Assembly: GCA_963383645.1 (NCBI GenBank)
Contig: OY726561.1
Location: 140,761,441 to 140,825,440 of the forward strand
DNA length: 64,000 bases
DNA from: Muscardinus avellanarius
Taxonomy: Eukaryota; Chordata; Mammalia; Rodentia; Gliridae
Reading direction: 5' to 3'
The notes under the pieces were generated by a model that was not told the DNA's origin, ran no database searches, and worked only from the letters and a program-made list of their open reading frames with translations. Both the position numbers and the translations under genes were made by a program. Positions 1-12,138 of this stretch are shown here, one piece after another. The number at the start of each line of letters is the position of its first letter. The stretch's first letter is position 1.

Positions 1-40
1 TAATCCCTCCCCAGCCCCAGTTGCAAAATAAAAAATAAAA

Positions 41-125
41 AGGGCTGGTGGTGTAGCTCAGAGGTAGAATGCCCCTGGGTTCAATTCCCAATACCAAGAA
101 AGAAAAAAAAAAAAAAAAAAAAAAA
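41..125 (+). mobile_element. ID-like SINE monomer
   Basis: tagctcagaggtagaatgc followed by ccctgggttcaattccc and a poly-A run. This is the tRNA-derived half of the composite SINE, without the B1-like half. Confidence 0.8.
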
Positions 126-2395
126 CCACCCAGGCCCCAGTTCTCAATTCTGTGCAGGGTCCAGGACACTGACCCTAAGATAAAGTATCTTCCCACAAGG
201 TCTGGCCTCTTCCTCCAAGTCCAGGCTGCTTGAGCCTCACCACACGTCGCTGGTGACACATCTCTCAGTCCCCTTCTCCATGTGAGGACACAGCCTCTGG
301 TCCCAGGTCTCCCAGCACAGCCAGGCCTGGGGCCCAGGCTGTCTGGCTCCAGGCCCTACAGCCAGCCCCTGACCCTGTCCTCCTCTGTGCTGCCATCAGT
401 GGCCGTGAGGCGTTGGCCAGCTGCAGGGGGCCAGGGCTGAGGACGGGGAGGGGCGCTGTTCTTCCCAGACGGGCTTGCTCCGGATGACCCAGCCACCTTG
501 GGCGAGTCCCGGCCCTGGGGTCCTTCCTGCCTGCGCAGTGAGCGTCCCTCCGCATCCTCAGCAGGCTCTCGGGCGGGGCCTGGGCGCCCAGCGGGCAGCG
601 TTCCCACCCCCAGTGGCCTCTGGGGAGCGAGCATCATTTAGAGGGAAATTAAAAACCCTCTGCGCAGCCGTCCTGCTTTCGCCGCTAATGGCCACTTAAC
701 CCAATTAAACTGACGCATTGTTGGCGGTGCGGCCAGGCCTGTTCAGGAACGGGGGTTTGGGCTGGGTGTTCCGAGGAACGGGAGCTAGGAGCCGGGGCTT
801 TGTGAGGAGGCAGGGCTGCCGCCGGCTTCGGCTGACTCGCGGCCCTCTCTGAGCCCTGGCTCCAGCAGGGTTTCTCAGCCTGGGCACGTCCTTGTCGTGG
901 GGCCCACTCTGGGTCCTGCAGGACGCTGGCAGTGTCCTTGCCTTCTACCCTCTAGACGCCTGTAGCTTGCCACTCGGCTGTAACGACCAAAAATGTCTCC
1001 AAGCATTGCCAGACGTTCCCGGAGGCCCCACTTGAGAACTGCCAGTCTAATGGGGGAGCGATGTGACCGTGGTGACTGGAAATGTCCCACGCACGAGCAG
1101 GCAGACACGGGGGCCTTGGAGGGTGCGGTGGGGCGGGGCGCCGTCCTCCGTGCGGAGGGCCAGGAGGGGCGGCAGCTGGCCGGTCAGCTGAGCCCCGGTG
1201 CACCGGCCATTGATCTGCACTAGGCAACCAGGCTGGCCCTGGGAGGACCGGCCACAGGTGTCGCCCATCTCCGAGGCGCAGCCTAGAGCAGGAGAGCCTC
1301 GTGAACGTTCACAGGATGGGTGCCAGGGCCCCCGCGCGAGGCTGAGCTCAGGGAGCTCCAGAAGGCAGCGGAATGGCGGGCTGCGGGGCAGGAGCCTTGG
1401 GAGCACGGGCTGCCTCCGCCTACCCTTCTCTGAGCAATTAAAAGGTGTTTATGTGGGGCTGGCGCTGGCTTCTGCCTCCCTTCCATTACGAGCATTAAGA
1501 GATCTTGACCCCTCCACTTTCCCGCTCTCGACAGGAGCCGCAGACGCGTGGAACCAATTAGGCGCGCGCGTGGGCGCCAAGGCCCGCAGCCGCTCCCTGA
1601 TTGCGGCGCTCAGTTGATTGCTCTCCCTCGCCTCAGTGCTGCTGCGTGCTGGCCAGGTGCCAGCCAGAGGAGCCGGCCGGCCCGGGCACCGCGAAAGCGC
1701 AGGGCTAAGGGATGGGCGTCTGTCGAGTGCCCATGGCGTGGGTGCCCCCAAGGGAGGCGGCCAGCACGCAGCCGGGACGGGGTGAGGCTCAGGAGAGGCC
1801 GGGTGGAAGAGAGCAACACTGAGAAATGGAGGTCACAGAGGGCTCCGCGGAGGAGGCGGCCGGGATGTGTGTGGACGAGAGGGGAAGCTGCTGTCCACTC
1901 CCCCACACCCAGGGACGCTCAGGGCCAGTCAGCGTGGGCCGCCAGCCAGTGGACACCAGCATGGGGACAGAAGCCTCTGCCTGCATCCCTGCCCGGTGGC
2001 TGAGACCTCCAGGCTGCGCTGCAGGGCTGGGAGCAGCCTCCTGAGGCCAGGAAGGAGACGGTGCAGCCCGGGTGTGGCTGGGCACAGTCCAGGGACCCAC
2101 CTGCACCCGCTGCCTGAGCTGGTGGCGGTACACCAGGGCCCGTGGGCTGGAGTCGGGCCCTGGAATTGCCCTGTGGAGCAGACCCCTCGAGGCGCAGGCA
2201 GCAGGAGGGGCCGGAAAGCTGGGCCCATTCCTCCGCATCTGCTCGCCAGGGAAGGCTCCACAGGGCTGGGGCGCAACATCCTAGGCCCACAGAGCCCAGG
2301 AGACACACGCGCCCCGCCCGAGTTCTTCCTCGTGGCCGAGTCGGAGGGAAAAGGCTGAGTGCAGAAGATACGCGTCAGGACAGGAAGTAACATCT

Positions 2396-2596
2396 TTCTA
2401 TTTTTTTCTTTTTCTTTTTTGGTACTGGGGAGTGAACCCAGGGGTGTTCTTCCTCAGAGCTACAGCACCAGCCCTTTTGTAAATATTGAGACAGAGTCTT
2501 GCTAAGTGGTTAAGGCCGGCCTCCAACCTGTGACCCTCCTGTCTCAGCCTCCCGAGCACCGGGGTTACAGACGTGCCCCGCTTCTTCCAGCTTAGG
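2396..2596 (-). mobile_element. Composite B1-ID SINE
   Basis: The antisense copy begins with a T-run, ggtactggggagtgaaccc and attgagacagagtcttgc, and ends with cctcccgagcaccggggtta. It is diverged. Confidence 0.8.
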
Positions 2597-3047
2597 AAGT
2601 AACATCTTGCTTGCCCTGACTGCCCCCGGGGTGGCGGGAGACTCCCTCCCCAGAGAAGGCTGTGCCCCCAAGGGGAGCCCCTCCTGCGGTGCCCACCTTG
2701 CTGGGGTCCTGCCTGGCAAAAGGGGGAGATGCTGGGAGGAGGAGAGAAAGGGCCTGCGGGCCACGGGGACAAACCAGACTAATTTAGGATCAGAGGAGTG
2801 AGGATTTAATTGAGTTTTAATAGCGTCTGGCCCTTTGTTCTGAAACCCGTGTGTGCGAGGGCTGGGGGAGGGTGATAGAGGAGGATCCCTGCCTTCCAGG
2901 GCCCCAGACTTTAAGGAGACGGACAGGCTGTGGGGTGCATTGTACAGAGCAGCTAAGATGGTACAGGCCAGTCTAGGAAGACAGCCTGGAGGAGGAGGCC
3001 TTGCGCCGAGCCTGAAGAGGCACCTGGAGTTTTCAGGGTAGAGAAGA

Positions 3048-3400
3048 AGCTGAGCGCAGTGGCCCACTCAGCATAATCCCAGCACTTGGAAGGCTGAGAC
3101 AGGAGGCTCACAGGCTTGAGAGCAGCCTCAGCAACTTGGCAAGACTCTTGGCAACCTAGTGAGACCCTGTTTCAAAATAAAAATCAGAAAGGGCAGAGCA
3201 TCGCCGGGCGTGGTGGCGCACGCTTGTAATCCCCGTGCTTGGGAGGCGGGGACAGGATCGCGCAGGTTCGAAGCCAGCCGTGCACGCTGGCTTAGGAGAC
3301 CCTGTTTCCAAATAGAAATATAAAATAGGTCTGGGAGTGTAGCCCGGGGGTAGAAGGGCTTCCAGGAACCCCAGTACCACCAAAAAAGAAAAGAAAGAAA
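3048..3400 (+). mobile_element. Two SINEs: B1-like monomer and altered-B-box composite copy
   Basis: A B1-like copy (3048-3189) is followed at about 3201 by a composite copy of the subfamily that reads tagaagggcttccaggaac in its ID part instead of tagaatgcccctgggttcc. Confidence 0.85.
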
Positions 3401-4654
3401 GAAAAAGAAAGGGCAGAGCATGTGCACACCCCATGCATACGTGTGGAGAGAGCGTGCACGCAGGCCCGTGCGTGCATGCAGCGGTGCAGGCTCTGCCCGC
3501 CGGCCTGGCCCCGCAGGCTCGTGCACAGAGGCACCGCAAGCCTTGGGGCCTTGCTGAGACCTTGCCCAATGACCAGTCCTCTGCAGTCCCCCAGAGAACC
3601 TGCGGCCGTGAGTCGCATGCACAGGTGCGTGTGGCACGCAGTCCTGTGACCGGGCCCGGAGCACAGAAGGAGGCTGAGAAGCGGGGTCCTCACCTCCCGC
3701 ACTGCCCAGCGGCCCCGGCTCGCTCTGGTGCAGCCACGAGCCCTCGTACCCACTGGGCCTCAGCTTACCTGCCTGGGCAGCAGGAGCGAGCATGGCCTCA
3801 TGGCTCTCCCACCAGAGTTTGTGCTGGGCCTGGGTGCCACCCATTCAGGAAGGGACACTCCTGGGGGTCACTGGGCATGGGCCCAGCTGCAAGAACTCAC
3901 TGAGGGCCCTGTCCCAGCTCCTGTCCATGGGCCATGCTGGCTGGGCTCGGTGCTTCCTCCTGGCCAAGGCCCTGGGCCCTTGTTTGAGAGGCCGGTCACG
4001 ATCACTGGCCCGTGTTCCAGCCGCTGTGTTTGCCCACTCTGGTCCTTGGCATGTTTGCGGTGTCAACACCAGCTGGAACCTGGCTGCAGAGATAGCTGAA
4101 GGCGTGAGGCCCATCCTCCCGCCTCCCGGGGCCTGGCCCAGCCCCTCCCTCGACAGGATTGGGCACAGTGGGCAGCTCCTCATTGGCGACCCACCCATGC
4201 TCCCACAGGCCTGCTGGGCGTGGGCTGGGCAGGTGTCTGGAATGAGGGAGGGCAGTCTCTTCGGGGCACAGCTCAGGGGACTCCTGGCACAGTCAGCCTT
4301 CCAGCCTTGAGGGTCAGTGTGACACTGCCCGGCCCTCCCTCCCTGTGCCCAGGTCATCCTGCCCAGCAGCACCCCAGAGAGGAACCCGAGCAGTCAGGCA
4401 GGTGGACAGATGGACAGAGGCCCGAGGCAGGGATGGGGCAGGGAAGGGGGCTCCAGGGAGGATTTTGAGGAGACCATGAGCCAGGCAGACTGATGTCCAC
4501 AGGGCACGAGCCCCACCCCCTGGCTTGGGGACACTGAGGGTGGCTTTCAGAGACAGATGAGAGCACAGAGGACCAGAGAGGAGGCCTGCCCTCACAGGTA
4601 GGTTTTCTAGAAATTAGCCCTTAAGCATGACTCTGGGGTCACAGCAATGTCCAG

Positions 4655-5273
4655 GGCATGGGCACACTTGTAATCCCAGTATTTGAGAGGCTGAGACAGG
4701 AGGATTGGGGTTCACAGACAGCCTCAGCTACTTAGTGAGGCCCTTTGCAACTCAGTGAGACCCTGTTTCAAAATAAAGAATAAAAAATAGGTCTGGGTGT
4801 AGTTCGGAGGTAGAATGCTCCTGGGCTCCATCCCTAAAAAAACAAAAACAGAAAACCACCAGAAAACAGCAGTAACAAATTTGCATTGTTTTTCTTCCAA
4901 GCATCTGTTTCATGCCAGCACCCCGCACAAGGCAGTATCACCCACTCAGGGGACCTGTGACAGGGTCCTCTATACTGAGACTGGGCAGATGTGGTGGCAC
5001 ATGCCTGTAATTCCAGTATTTGAGAGGCTGAGACAGGAGAATCATAAGTTTGAACCAGCCTATGAACCACAATTTTGAACCACAATTTAGTGGGACCCTC
5101 AGCCACTGAGCAAGACCCTGTTTCAGAAAAAAAAAAAAATAGGGCTGGGAGTGTAGCTCAGAATCCCCCTGCGGTCAATCCCCAGTACAAATAAATATAA
5201 TAATAAAAATAAAAATGCTGGGAGTATAGCTCAGAGGTGGAATGCCCCTGGGGCCAATCCCCAGCCCCCAAAA
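4655..5273 (+). mobile_element. SINE cluster
   Basis: Composite copies at 4655-4856 and 4983-5205 are followed by an ID-like monomer ending in agaggtggaatgcccctggg near 5270. About 125 bases of unique sequence separate the first two. Confidence 0.8.
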
Positions 5274-6053
5274 GAGTGAGGGAAAGGCCGTCTCAGCACG
5301 TGGACAGTGGTGGCAGTCCAGCTTGGTGACCATGTCCTAAGGTGGGACCATGGCCCAGGCCCAGGCCAGAGCGCCTGGCTCACGATGTGCCCTTCCTGGC
5401 GCCCATGCGCATACCTGGGCCTCCTGGTATCAAATCTTCTGTTAATCTCATCTCCCAGCGTGACTACTGTGCAATTGGCTCATTTTGCAAAATATTGCAT
5501 CTGTCATACTTTTCTTACTGTCTCTTCTTGCTGGGGGGGATGGGAGAGGACGGCGGAGGGGGGTTGCTGGGGGGGGCCACCTCACAGGTCACCTCTGGCT
5601 CAGGCCCCGACACGCCCCGCAACACAGGTCCCAGTGGGTTAGGCCCGAGGCGTCCAGTCCCTCCTATGCCGCAAGGAAGGATGGCACAGGCTGACCCAGC
5701 CCTGCCCCAGGAGGGTCCGTGCCCCCACTCATGCCCAGGACTGCTCGGACCCACGCCAGGCTCAGGGGAAGGAGCCGCTTGCTAACCTGCCCGGCGCACA
5801 GCGGCCGTGTACGCGATGCAAGGGAGCTGGGCGTCAGGGTGGCCTCTGTGTTTCCAGCTGTCGGGCGGGAGCTGCGTGAAGCCGGGGTCTGTGGAGGGCG
5901 CGTGGGAAGCCCCCAGCGGGTCACACGTGGCTCGGGCCCTGCTGAGCGTGACAGCTCCGGCCAGGGCACCAGCCGCTTCTGCCTAGGAGCCGGAACACCT
6001 GTCCCCTGCCCCCAGAGACGGGAGCAGGCAGCCGGCGCTGTGCTCACTTCTGT

Positions 6054-6254
6054 CTGTGGTTGTTTTGGGTCCTGGGGATTGAACCCAGGGGTATTCTACC
6101 TCCAGACTATACCACTGGCCCTTTTTATTTTTTAGTTTTTTACTTTGAAACAGAGTCTCCCTAAGTTGCTGAGGCTGATCTCGAACCTGCAATCCTCCTG
6201 CCTCGGCATCTCAAATACTGGGATTACATGCATGCACCACTGCGCCCAGTTTAA
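6054..6254 (-). mobile_element. Composite B1-ID SINE
   Basis: Antisense: ggattgaacccaggggtatt, ttactttgaaacagagtctc and gcatgcaccactgcgcccag in order. Confidence 0.85.
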
Positions 6255-7473
6255 GCTGTTTCACTGGAGGCGGGGCTGCTGCCCGCTGGCGCAGCATCGC
6301 TGCCAAGCTCCCGGCCATTGCCCGGGTGGAGGTTGAGAGGCGGCGGCGGCGGTGGCCGAGGCCTGGCCCACACAGCCCGCGCGGCCAGCATGGCCTACTT
6401 TCCCACTCCCCACACTGTCTCCCGCCTTTTCTTGCTGCGACTCCCTCAGGACGTGAATTCTCTTAAACTTTTAATTAAAAACATTCTCCTTTCTCCCCCC
6501 AAGGTTTGCTTCCCGATGATTTTCCTGTTGGAGGGGGAGGGGAGTCTTGGTAGAGGGGGAGTGAGCTGGCTGGGGCAAGCGCCAGCCCCTCTGTGGTCTG
6601 GGCAGAGGCGTTGCTGGGGCTCCAGCCCTGAGCGTCTGGCCAGATTCAGGGCACACTTCGGCTCCTGAGTCCCGTCACGTCCCACACCATCAGTCAAGGA
6701 CATGACATGTGCGGCTGGCAGGCCGGGGCCTCCCCAAGAGGAGGGCCCCCGCTTCTCCATGGAGGTGCTGTGGCTGGCAAGGCTGGGAACGCGTCCACAG
6801 GGTCCTCCTCGGGCAAGATGAGCCAGGGGGTGTCCTGGGCCTCGAGGTCACCAGCGGGGTCACTGAGGCTTCACAGGTAGAATTCCCAGTGCAGAGCCCT
6901 GGGCATGATGTCGGGCCCTGGCTCACAGGGTCAGGGCCCCAGGGATGCCCGGGACACAGGTCCTCGACATCCAGAAACTAGAGCGGCATCTCTAATTATG
7001 GGGATGGAGGGGCCGGCTCACCCTCTCTGCTGCCCCTGACTCTGGAGGGGAACACTGCTGTGTCCTCGGCTCCTTTCCAGAGTTGGTACTCCCTAAATAC
7101 CTGGAAGTTCTTCCTTGTGTCAGACCAGGATCCCGCTCACTGGAGCCTACGACCTGTTCCCGGCTCCGCCTCCGGAGAACTCCTGCGCAGATTCTCTCTC
7201 CCGTGGGCCCTCCCTGGCCCAGGAGGGAGGGTTGAGTCACTACTCCCAGTTCCTCCCTCCTCCCCACGCACCCACAGACTGAGCACTCCCAGCCTGGGAA
7301 GCCCCCCCAGACTCTCAGACTCACCCAGGGACGTGCATACGCCTCTCACCCCACACAGGTTTGCACCTCTCCCTCTCCAGAGCAGAGCTCAGGCCCCTCC
7401 AAGCCCTGCCCTCTCAGGGACTCAGGACTCAGCCGGGAGTGGGCCTGCCCAAGGCCCACCCCTCCACCTCTCT

Positions 7474-7474
<1 letters not shown>

Positions 7475-7516
<42 letters not shown>
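7475..7516 (+). repeat. (CAG)14 trinucleotide repeat
   Basis: Fourteen uninterrupted CAG units in the intron on the gene's sense strand, preceded by cacctctctg. They are not in a coding exon. Confidence 0.95.
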
Positions 7517-7519
<3 letters not shown>

Positions 7520-9117
7520 GCTCCATTGGGAGGCCCAGAGAGGAACTGGCTGCCCGTCCTGGCTGAGCCCTCCCAGGACTCCCTAAATCCAAATCCCCCC
7601 TGCTTCAGACCATGAGGCCAGGGAAGGGGCTGGGTGGAGGTGCAGGGGTGGTGGGAGCCCTGGCGGCCCATGAGTAAGGCTGGGTGGTGCTCTGTTGCAG
7701 ACGCATCGGGCACCTGCTCTGTCCTAGCACCTGTGTCAGGCAGTGCCCACCTCCTCTGCAGGTGTTCGGAGGCTCTGGGGATGGCAGGGTGGGGCGGGGT
7801 TAGAGAGGAGGCTATGTGGCCCCCCAGGAAGGGGAATGCAGCCTCTTCTGGCCAGGAGGGGCAAGAGTATGGTCGTGCCTCACGCACACGGCACTGCCAT
7901 CTCCTGGCCGGCTCCTCCGCGGGGGCCCCCTGATCCCCAAACCTGATAGGGCGAAGACCGGGGCTCTTCCTCCCTTGACATCTCCATTCTCCCTAAACCC
8001 CATCGTGCCAGGCTCCACCCCCCTCCATTCCCCAAGTACACTCCGAGTCCCCACTGGGTGCCAGTCTCGTGCTGGTTGCCGAGGGCCCCGCGGTGACGGA
8101 GGCCAGCCTGCTCCTGCACCCAGTGACCTCGTGGCCTGGATGGGAAGCGGGTGATGTGAGGCTGCCTGAGGTCGGTGGGCTCCAGAGGACCAAGACGGGG
8201 ATGCAGGAAGTGGTGGCAGGCCGCTCCTCCACATCCCCAGCCACGGCCCTGAGCCCAGGCTGGGGTGAAGCTAGTGAGGAGATGGACCCTCCTCTTGGCT
8301 CGGGTCTGAGCCCACAGCTTCCTGAGCACCCATGGGGTCTCCTCCCCCCCGGCCCAGCCTGCCCCTACCCGGAGCCCGAGAAGGCGCAGGCCCCATGGGC
8401 TCTGCAGAAAACCGCCGCTGCCAGCGTGGCTGTGAGAGGTGCAGGGTGCGCAGTGGACTGCACCGGCTCTGCCCGGGGGCCCGGCGCAGGCCAGCCCACT
8501 CAGCTGCCTGGCAGCAGAAGACAATTCCAAGTGCCCTTCGGATTGGCAGGGGGCTGTCCTATGGCCGGGATGCGCCCTCATGCTGCCAGGTGTACGGCCA
8601 GGTAGATCCGCGTGTCCATCGTCGGCAGGACTAAGCGTGGGCTGGGCCTCCGTGGCAGAGCCCGTGTGCAAGGTAGTTGTGTGTGTTGTGTGTGCATGTT
8701 AGGAGAGTCTGGAGAGCTGGGGGCGGGAGCAGAGCAAGGGCCCTGCCAGCTCAGGGCTCCTGCTGCAGCAACACGGCCACCTCGGGCTCCTGGAGGGCGC
8801 GCTTCAGGCACGCAGAGACACGTGGGTGAAACCTGCCTGCATGCGTGCGCATCCCCACCTCCCGTCTACAGCCACCAATATACCCAGAGTCCGTGTCCCC
8901 GTGTGAAGGCCTGCAGGTAGCCACACACACGTACATGCATGCAGTACTCCTGCACTGCACCCAGCCCACGTGTGCCCATGTGCACACGCCTGTGAGCTCC
9001 TGGTGTGCAGCCGTCACTGCTGTCCCCCACTCTCCTCTTACCTCACCCCTGCATCTCCAGGTGGGCAGGTATCTCTGTGTTACAGACTGGGAAACTGAGG
9101 CTTAGGAAAGGAAGGGA

Positions 9118-9497
9118 CTTAGCTGGGTGGTGTGGCACCTGCTTGTAATCCCAGTACTTGGGAGGCCAAAAAAGGAGGATTGCAGGTTTGAGGCCAGCCT
9201 TAGCAACTTAGCAAGACCCTGTTTCAAGATAATAAAAGGGCTAGCTAGAGATGTAGCTCAGAGGTAGAATGCCCCTGGGTTCCATCCCCAGTACAAAAAA
9301 AAAAAATAATCCCAGCATTTGGGAGGCTGAGACCGGAGGATCGCAGTTCGCAGACAGCCTCAGCTCCTTAGTGAGGCCCTCTGCAACTCAGTGAGACACA
9401 GTCCCAAAACAAAGACTAAAAAATAGGGCAGGGGGTGTAGCTCAGAGGTCGAATGCCCCTGGGTTCCATCCCCAGACCCACAAAAAGGAAAGAAAAA
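9118..9497 (+). mobile_element. Two tandem composite SINEs
   Basis: Copies at 9118-9303 and 9305-9497. The first ends in a poly-A run that leads straight into aatcccagcatttgggaggc, so the second lacks its first 20 or so bases. Confidence 0.85.
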
Positions 9498-11104
9498 AAA
9501 AGGAAAGGGGGCTCAAGACTGTGCGTGGCTCTCCAGCTGGGACCCATGTCTGACCCAACCCCACACACACTTGGCCTCCCCCAGGCCCCGCTGGAGAGTC
9601 ATGGGGCCCGGGACAGAGACCGGGGTCCTCATAGCACCCATTCCTGCGACCTCCAGTCGGCAGGGCATCCTGCAGCCCTCAGTGGGTACACCAAGTCAGC
9701 AGACCCGTCTCGAGTCTTTCCACAAAGGGTTCCTGAGTTCACAGCCATAGCAGTGTGGGGAGGAGAAGTATTCCCTGGGCCTCGCGCCCAAAGGTGGCCA
9801 CCAAGGCCTCAGCCAGGCTGCTCCTGCCGGCCCAGCTTTCCTCCTTCCCTTCTAGAAACCTCTCCCCTCGTGCCACGCACGCCTCTGGCCCTGCCTCCGG
9901 CCCCTCTACCACCCCCTCTACCTCCATGGTGTTTCTGGTGTTTTTCTTGTAGCTCCTGACATTTTCAACAGGCAGCTCTAAGAGGTGGGCCACGCCTCTG
10001 GGTCCCCATAGACCCACCCTGACCTCAGATGACCTTCAAGAAGACCTTGGGAACCAAGGACATCTGCCCCTCTGTAACCACGGCTGTGAAGTGCAGGGCG
10101 GGGGACCTGGGGAGTAAGCTGGACGAGGTCCAACAGAGAGCGCCTGAGCCCGTCAGAGAGAAGCAGGGAACCGTTGCCGGGCAGAGGGGGAGAAGAGCAG
10201 TGTGGGCCAAGGGGGTGCTACGCGCAAGAGCCCGGAGGGATGAGGACGCGGCACCGTAACCAGCCAGCCACGCCCTGAGCCGGCGCACGCGCTGAGAGCC
10301 TGTGCAGCCAGCTACACATTCATTCATTCATTCATTTTTTTCACCAAATAGTTACCACACCCTGGGCCCAGGGACCGCTGGCATGGGGAAAAGCATCACT
10401 GTTCCTGCCTCTGAGGCAAAGCCTGCTAGGAAATTGCAGGACAGAGGAGTAAAGTCCTTGGCGGGGACAGAGAGACCTGGGGGGACACGGGAGCGCTGCA
10501 GGAGCCCCGAGGAGGGTCATGATGGGAGGTGTGGGGCTTGGTGGGAACCCCAAGGAGGAGTCTGGCCAGTCCTAGAGCAGCAGTTTTGTTTTGTGTACCC
10601 GTATTTGGCACCAGGTCTTCAGAGATCCTCACGGCCAGAGAGTGGGCGCTCGGCAGCCCGTCTGTAGCCGTTGTTGCACGGATGGTGGCTCTGAGGGCCT
10701 GTAACTGCAACTCTGGACTCCAGCACTCCTGTTTCAGGAGTGTCCACAGCCAGATCCAGCCCGGACCGGCACCAGGCTCAGGCCTCCGTGCGCAGTGCCT
10801 CCTCCAGCCTAGAGCGGGAATTGCAGGCCAGGGAGGCTCCTGCCTGGACAGAGCCCTCCGGGGCTGCACTCCCTCCGCCTGGACCCTCCCTTTCCCAAGG
10901 TATCAGGAACAGCTGGGACTTGGCGTATCTCACTGGCCCTGAGGGTCCCACTGCAGAATGGCAACCTGGTTCCCAGCCGGCTTTGTGGAAGTGGAGTGCC
11001 GCTCCGGTGACCGGCGTCCTCCGGGGGTCCTTGGTGCTGGGGAGAAGCGGGGCTGCCCACCCTGCACGCAGCGGGCCAATGGCTGGCTTTCCCTCCTTCT
11101 CAGT

Positions 11105-11420
11105 GGCCCTGAAGCCATCCATCACTTACAAATTCTCTTCATTTCTAAATAAAATGATTTGTTAATTTGCGTGAGTGATCGCCACTCGTCCGAGCCTCTT
11201 CGAGGCCCAGGAACAGCTTGTGGGCTCCCGGAGCCTGCGCCGCAGGCCTGGCGCAGACATGGAGGGGTTGTTTTCGATTTAAATGTGAATTGAATGAGGA
11301 GAAAGATGTTTCTCTTGGCAATTCCATAGGAGCTCGCTCTTCTGACAGATGTTGGAGTTTATTATCCCATCGGGCCGGCATTTTGTCGAGCAGAATTGCT
11401 AATTATTTTGGAGGCCCGGC
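11105..11420. promoter_or_regulatory. Candidate conserved noncoding element
   Basis: An AT-rich island in GC-rich intron with aaaatgatttgttaatttgc, tcgatttaaatgtgaattga and gctaattatttt. Such islands in ion-channel gene introns are often conserved enhancers. Conservation itself cannot be seen here. Confidence 0.35.
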
Positions 11421-11943
11421 CACTGCCGAGGAAGGAGGGGAGGGAGGTAGCAGGCGCGGCTTTGGGCGGCATCTGTCGAAAGGTGGGTGCTGGGACAAGA
11501 GTCCCGGCCCGCCGCCCCTCCAGGGGCCCCAGAATCCGACAGGCGCTGCCCTGTCCCTTGGTTTCTGTTTATGCGGCAGCCTGGAGGAGCCACAGAGCCT
11601 GGTCTTGCCGCACGGCTTTGACCTCGTGGTGAGCGCTCCGGAAGGTCACGTTTGGGGTCTTGAATGGCATGTGTGTTTAGTGGGGCTACGGGTGGTGGGT
11701 GGGCAGAGACCCAGAGAGCCCGGTGTGTCTCTCCTGTGTAAAAGCCAAAGTCGTAGACTCCGAGGACCTCACCTGGCTGGGGCGGCGTTTGTGCGGGTGT
11801 TGGCTCTGCGGCAGCCTGGGGATGGGATTTGCCGGACGCACGGCCGCGTTCACGGGTCACCAGCTGCCGACGCGGCTGCGTGTCTCTGGTGAGATTGCAC
11901 GGCTCTGCCGCAGAGGCCTTCAAGGTATACCTCCATCTCATTT

Positions 11944-12138
11944 CCTTTCTTTTTTTATTTTTTTTTTAAACTGGAGATTGAACCCAAGAGTATTCTACCT
12001 CTGAGCTGTACCCCAGCCCTATTTTATCTTTTATTTGGAAACAGGGTCTCGCGAAGTTGCTGAGGTTCTAAGTTGCCGAGGCTGGCCACAAACCAGCCCA
12101 ATCCTGGGGTGGCTGGCGTGCACCACCGTGCCTGGCTT
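11944..12138 (-). mobile_element. Composite B1-ID SINE
   Basis: Antisense copy with T-run, gattgaacccaagagtattc and the B1-like end caccaccgtgcctggctt. Confidence 0.8.

Noticed and set aside
41..90. Possible tRNA gene (tagctcagaggtagaat with ggttcaattcc)
   Set aside because: A and B boxes belong to the ID-like SINE half. There is no cloverleaf with anticodon arm, and dozens of copies exist in the window.
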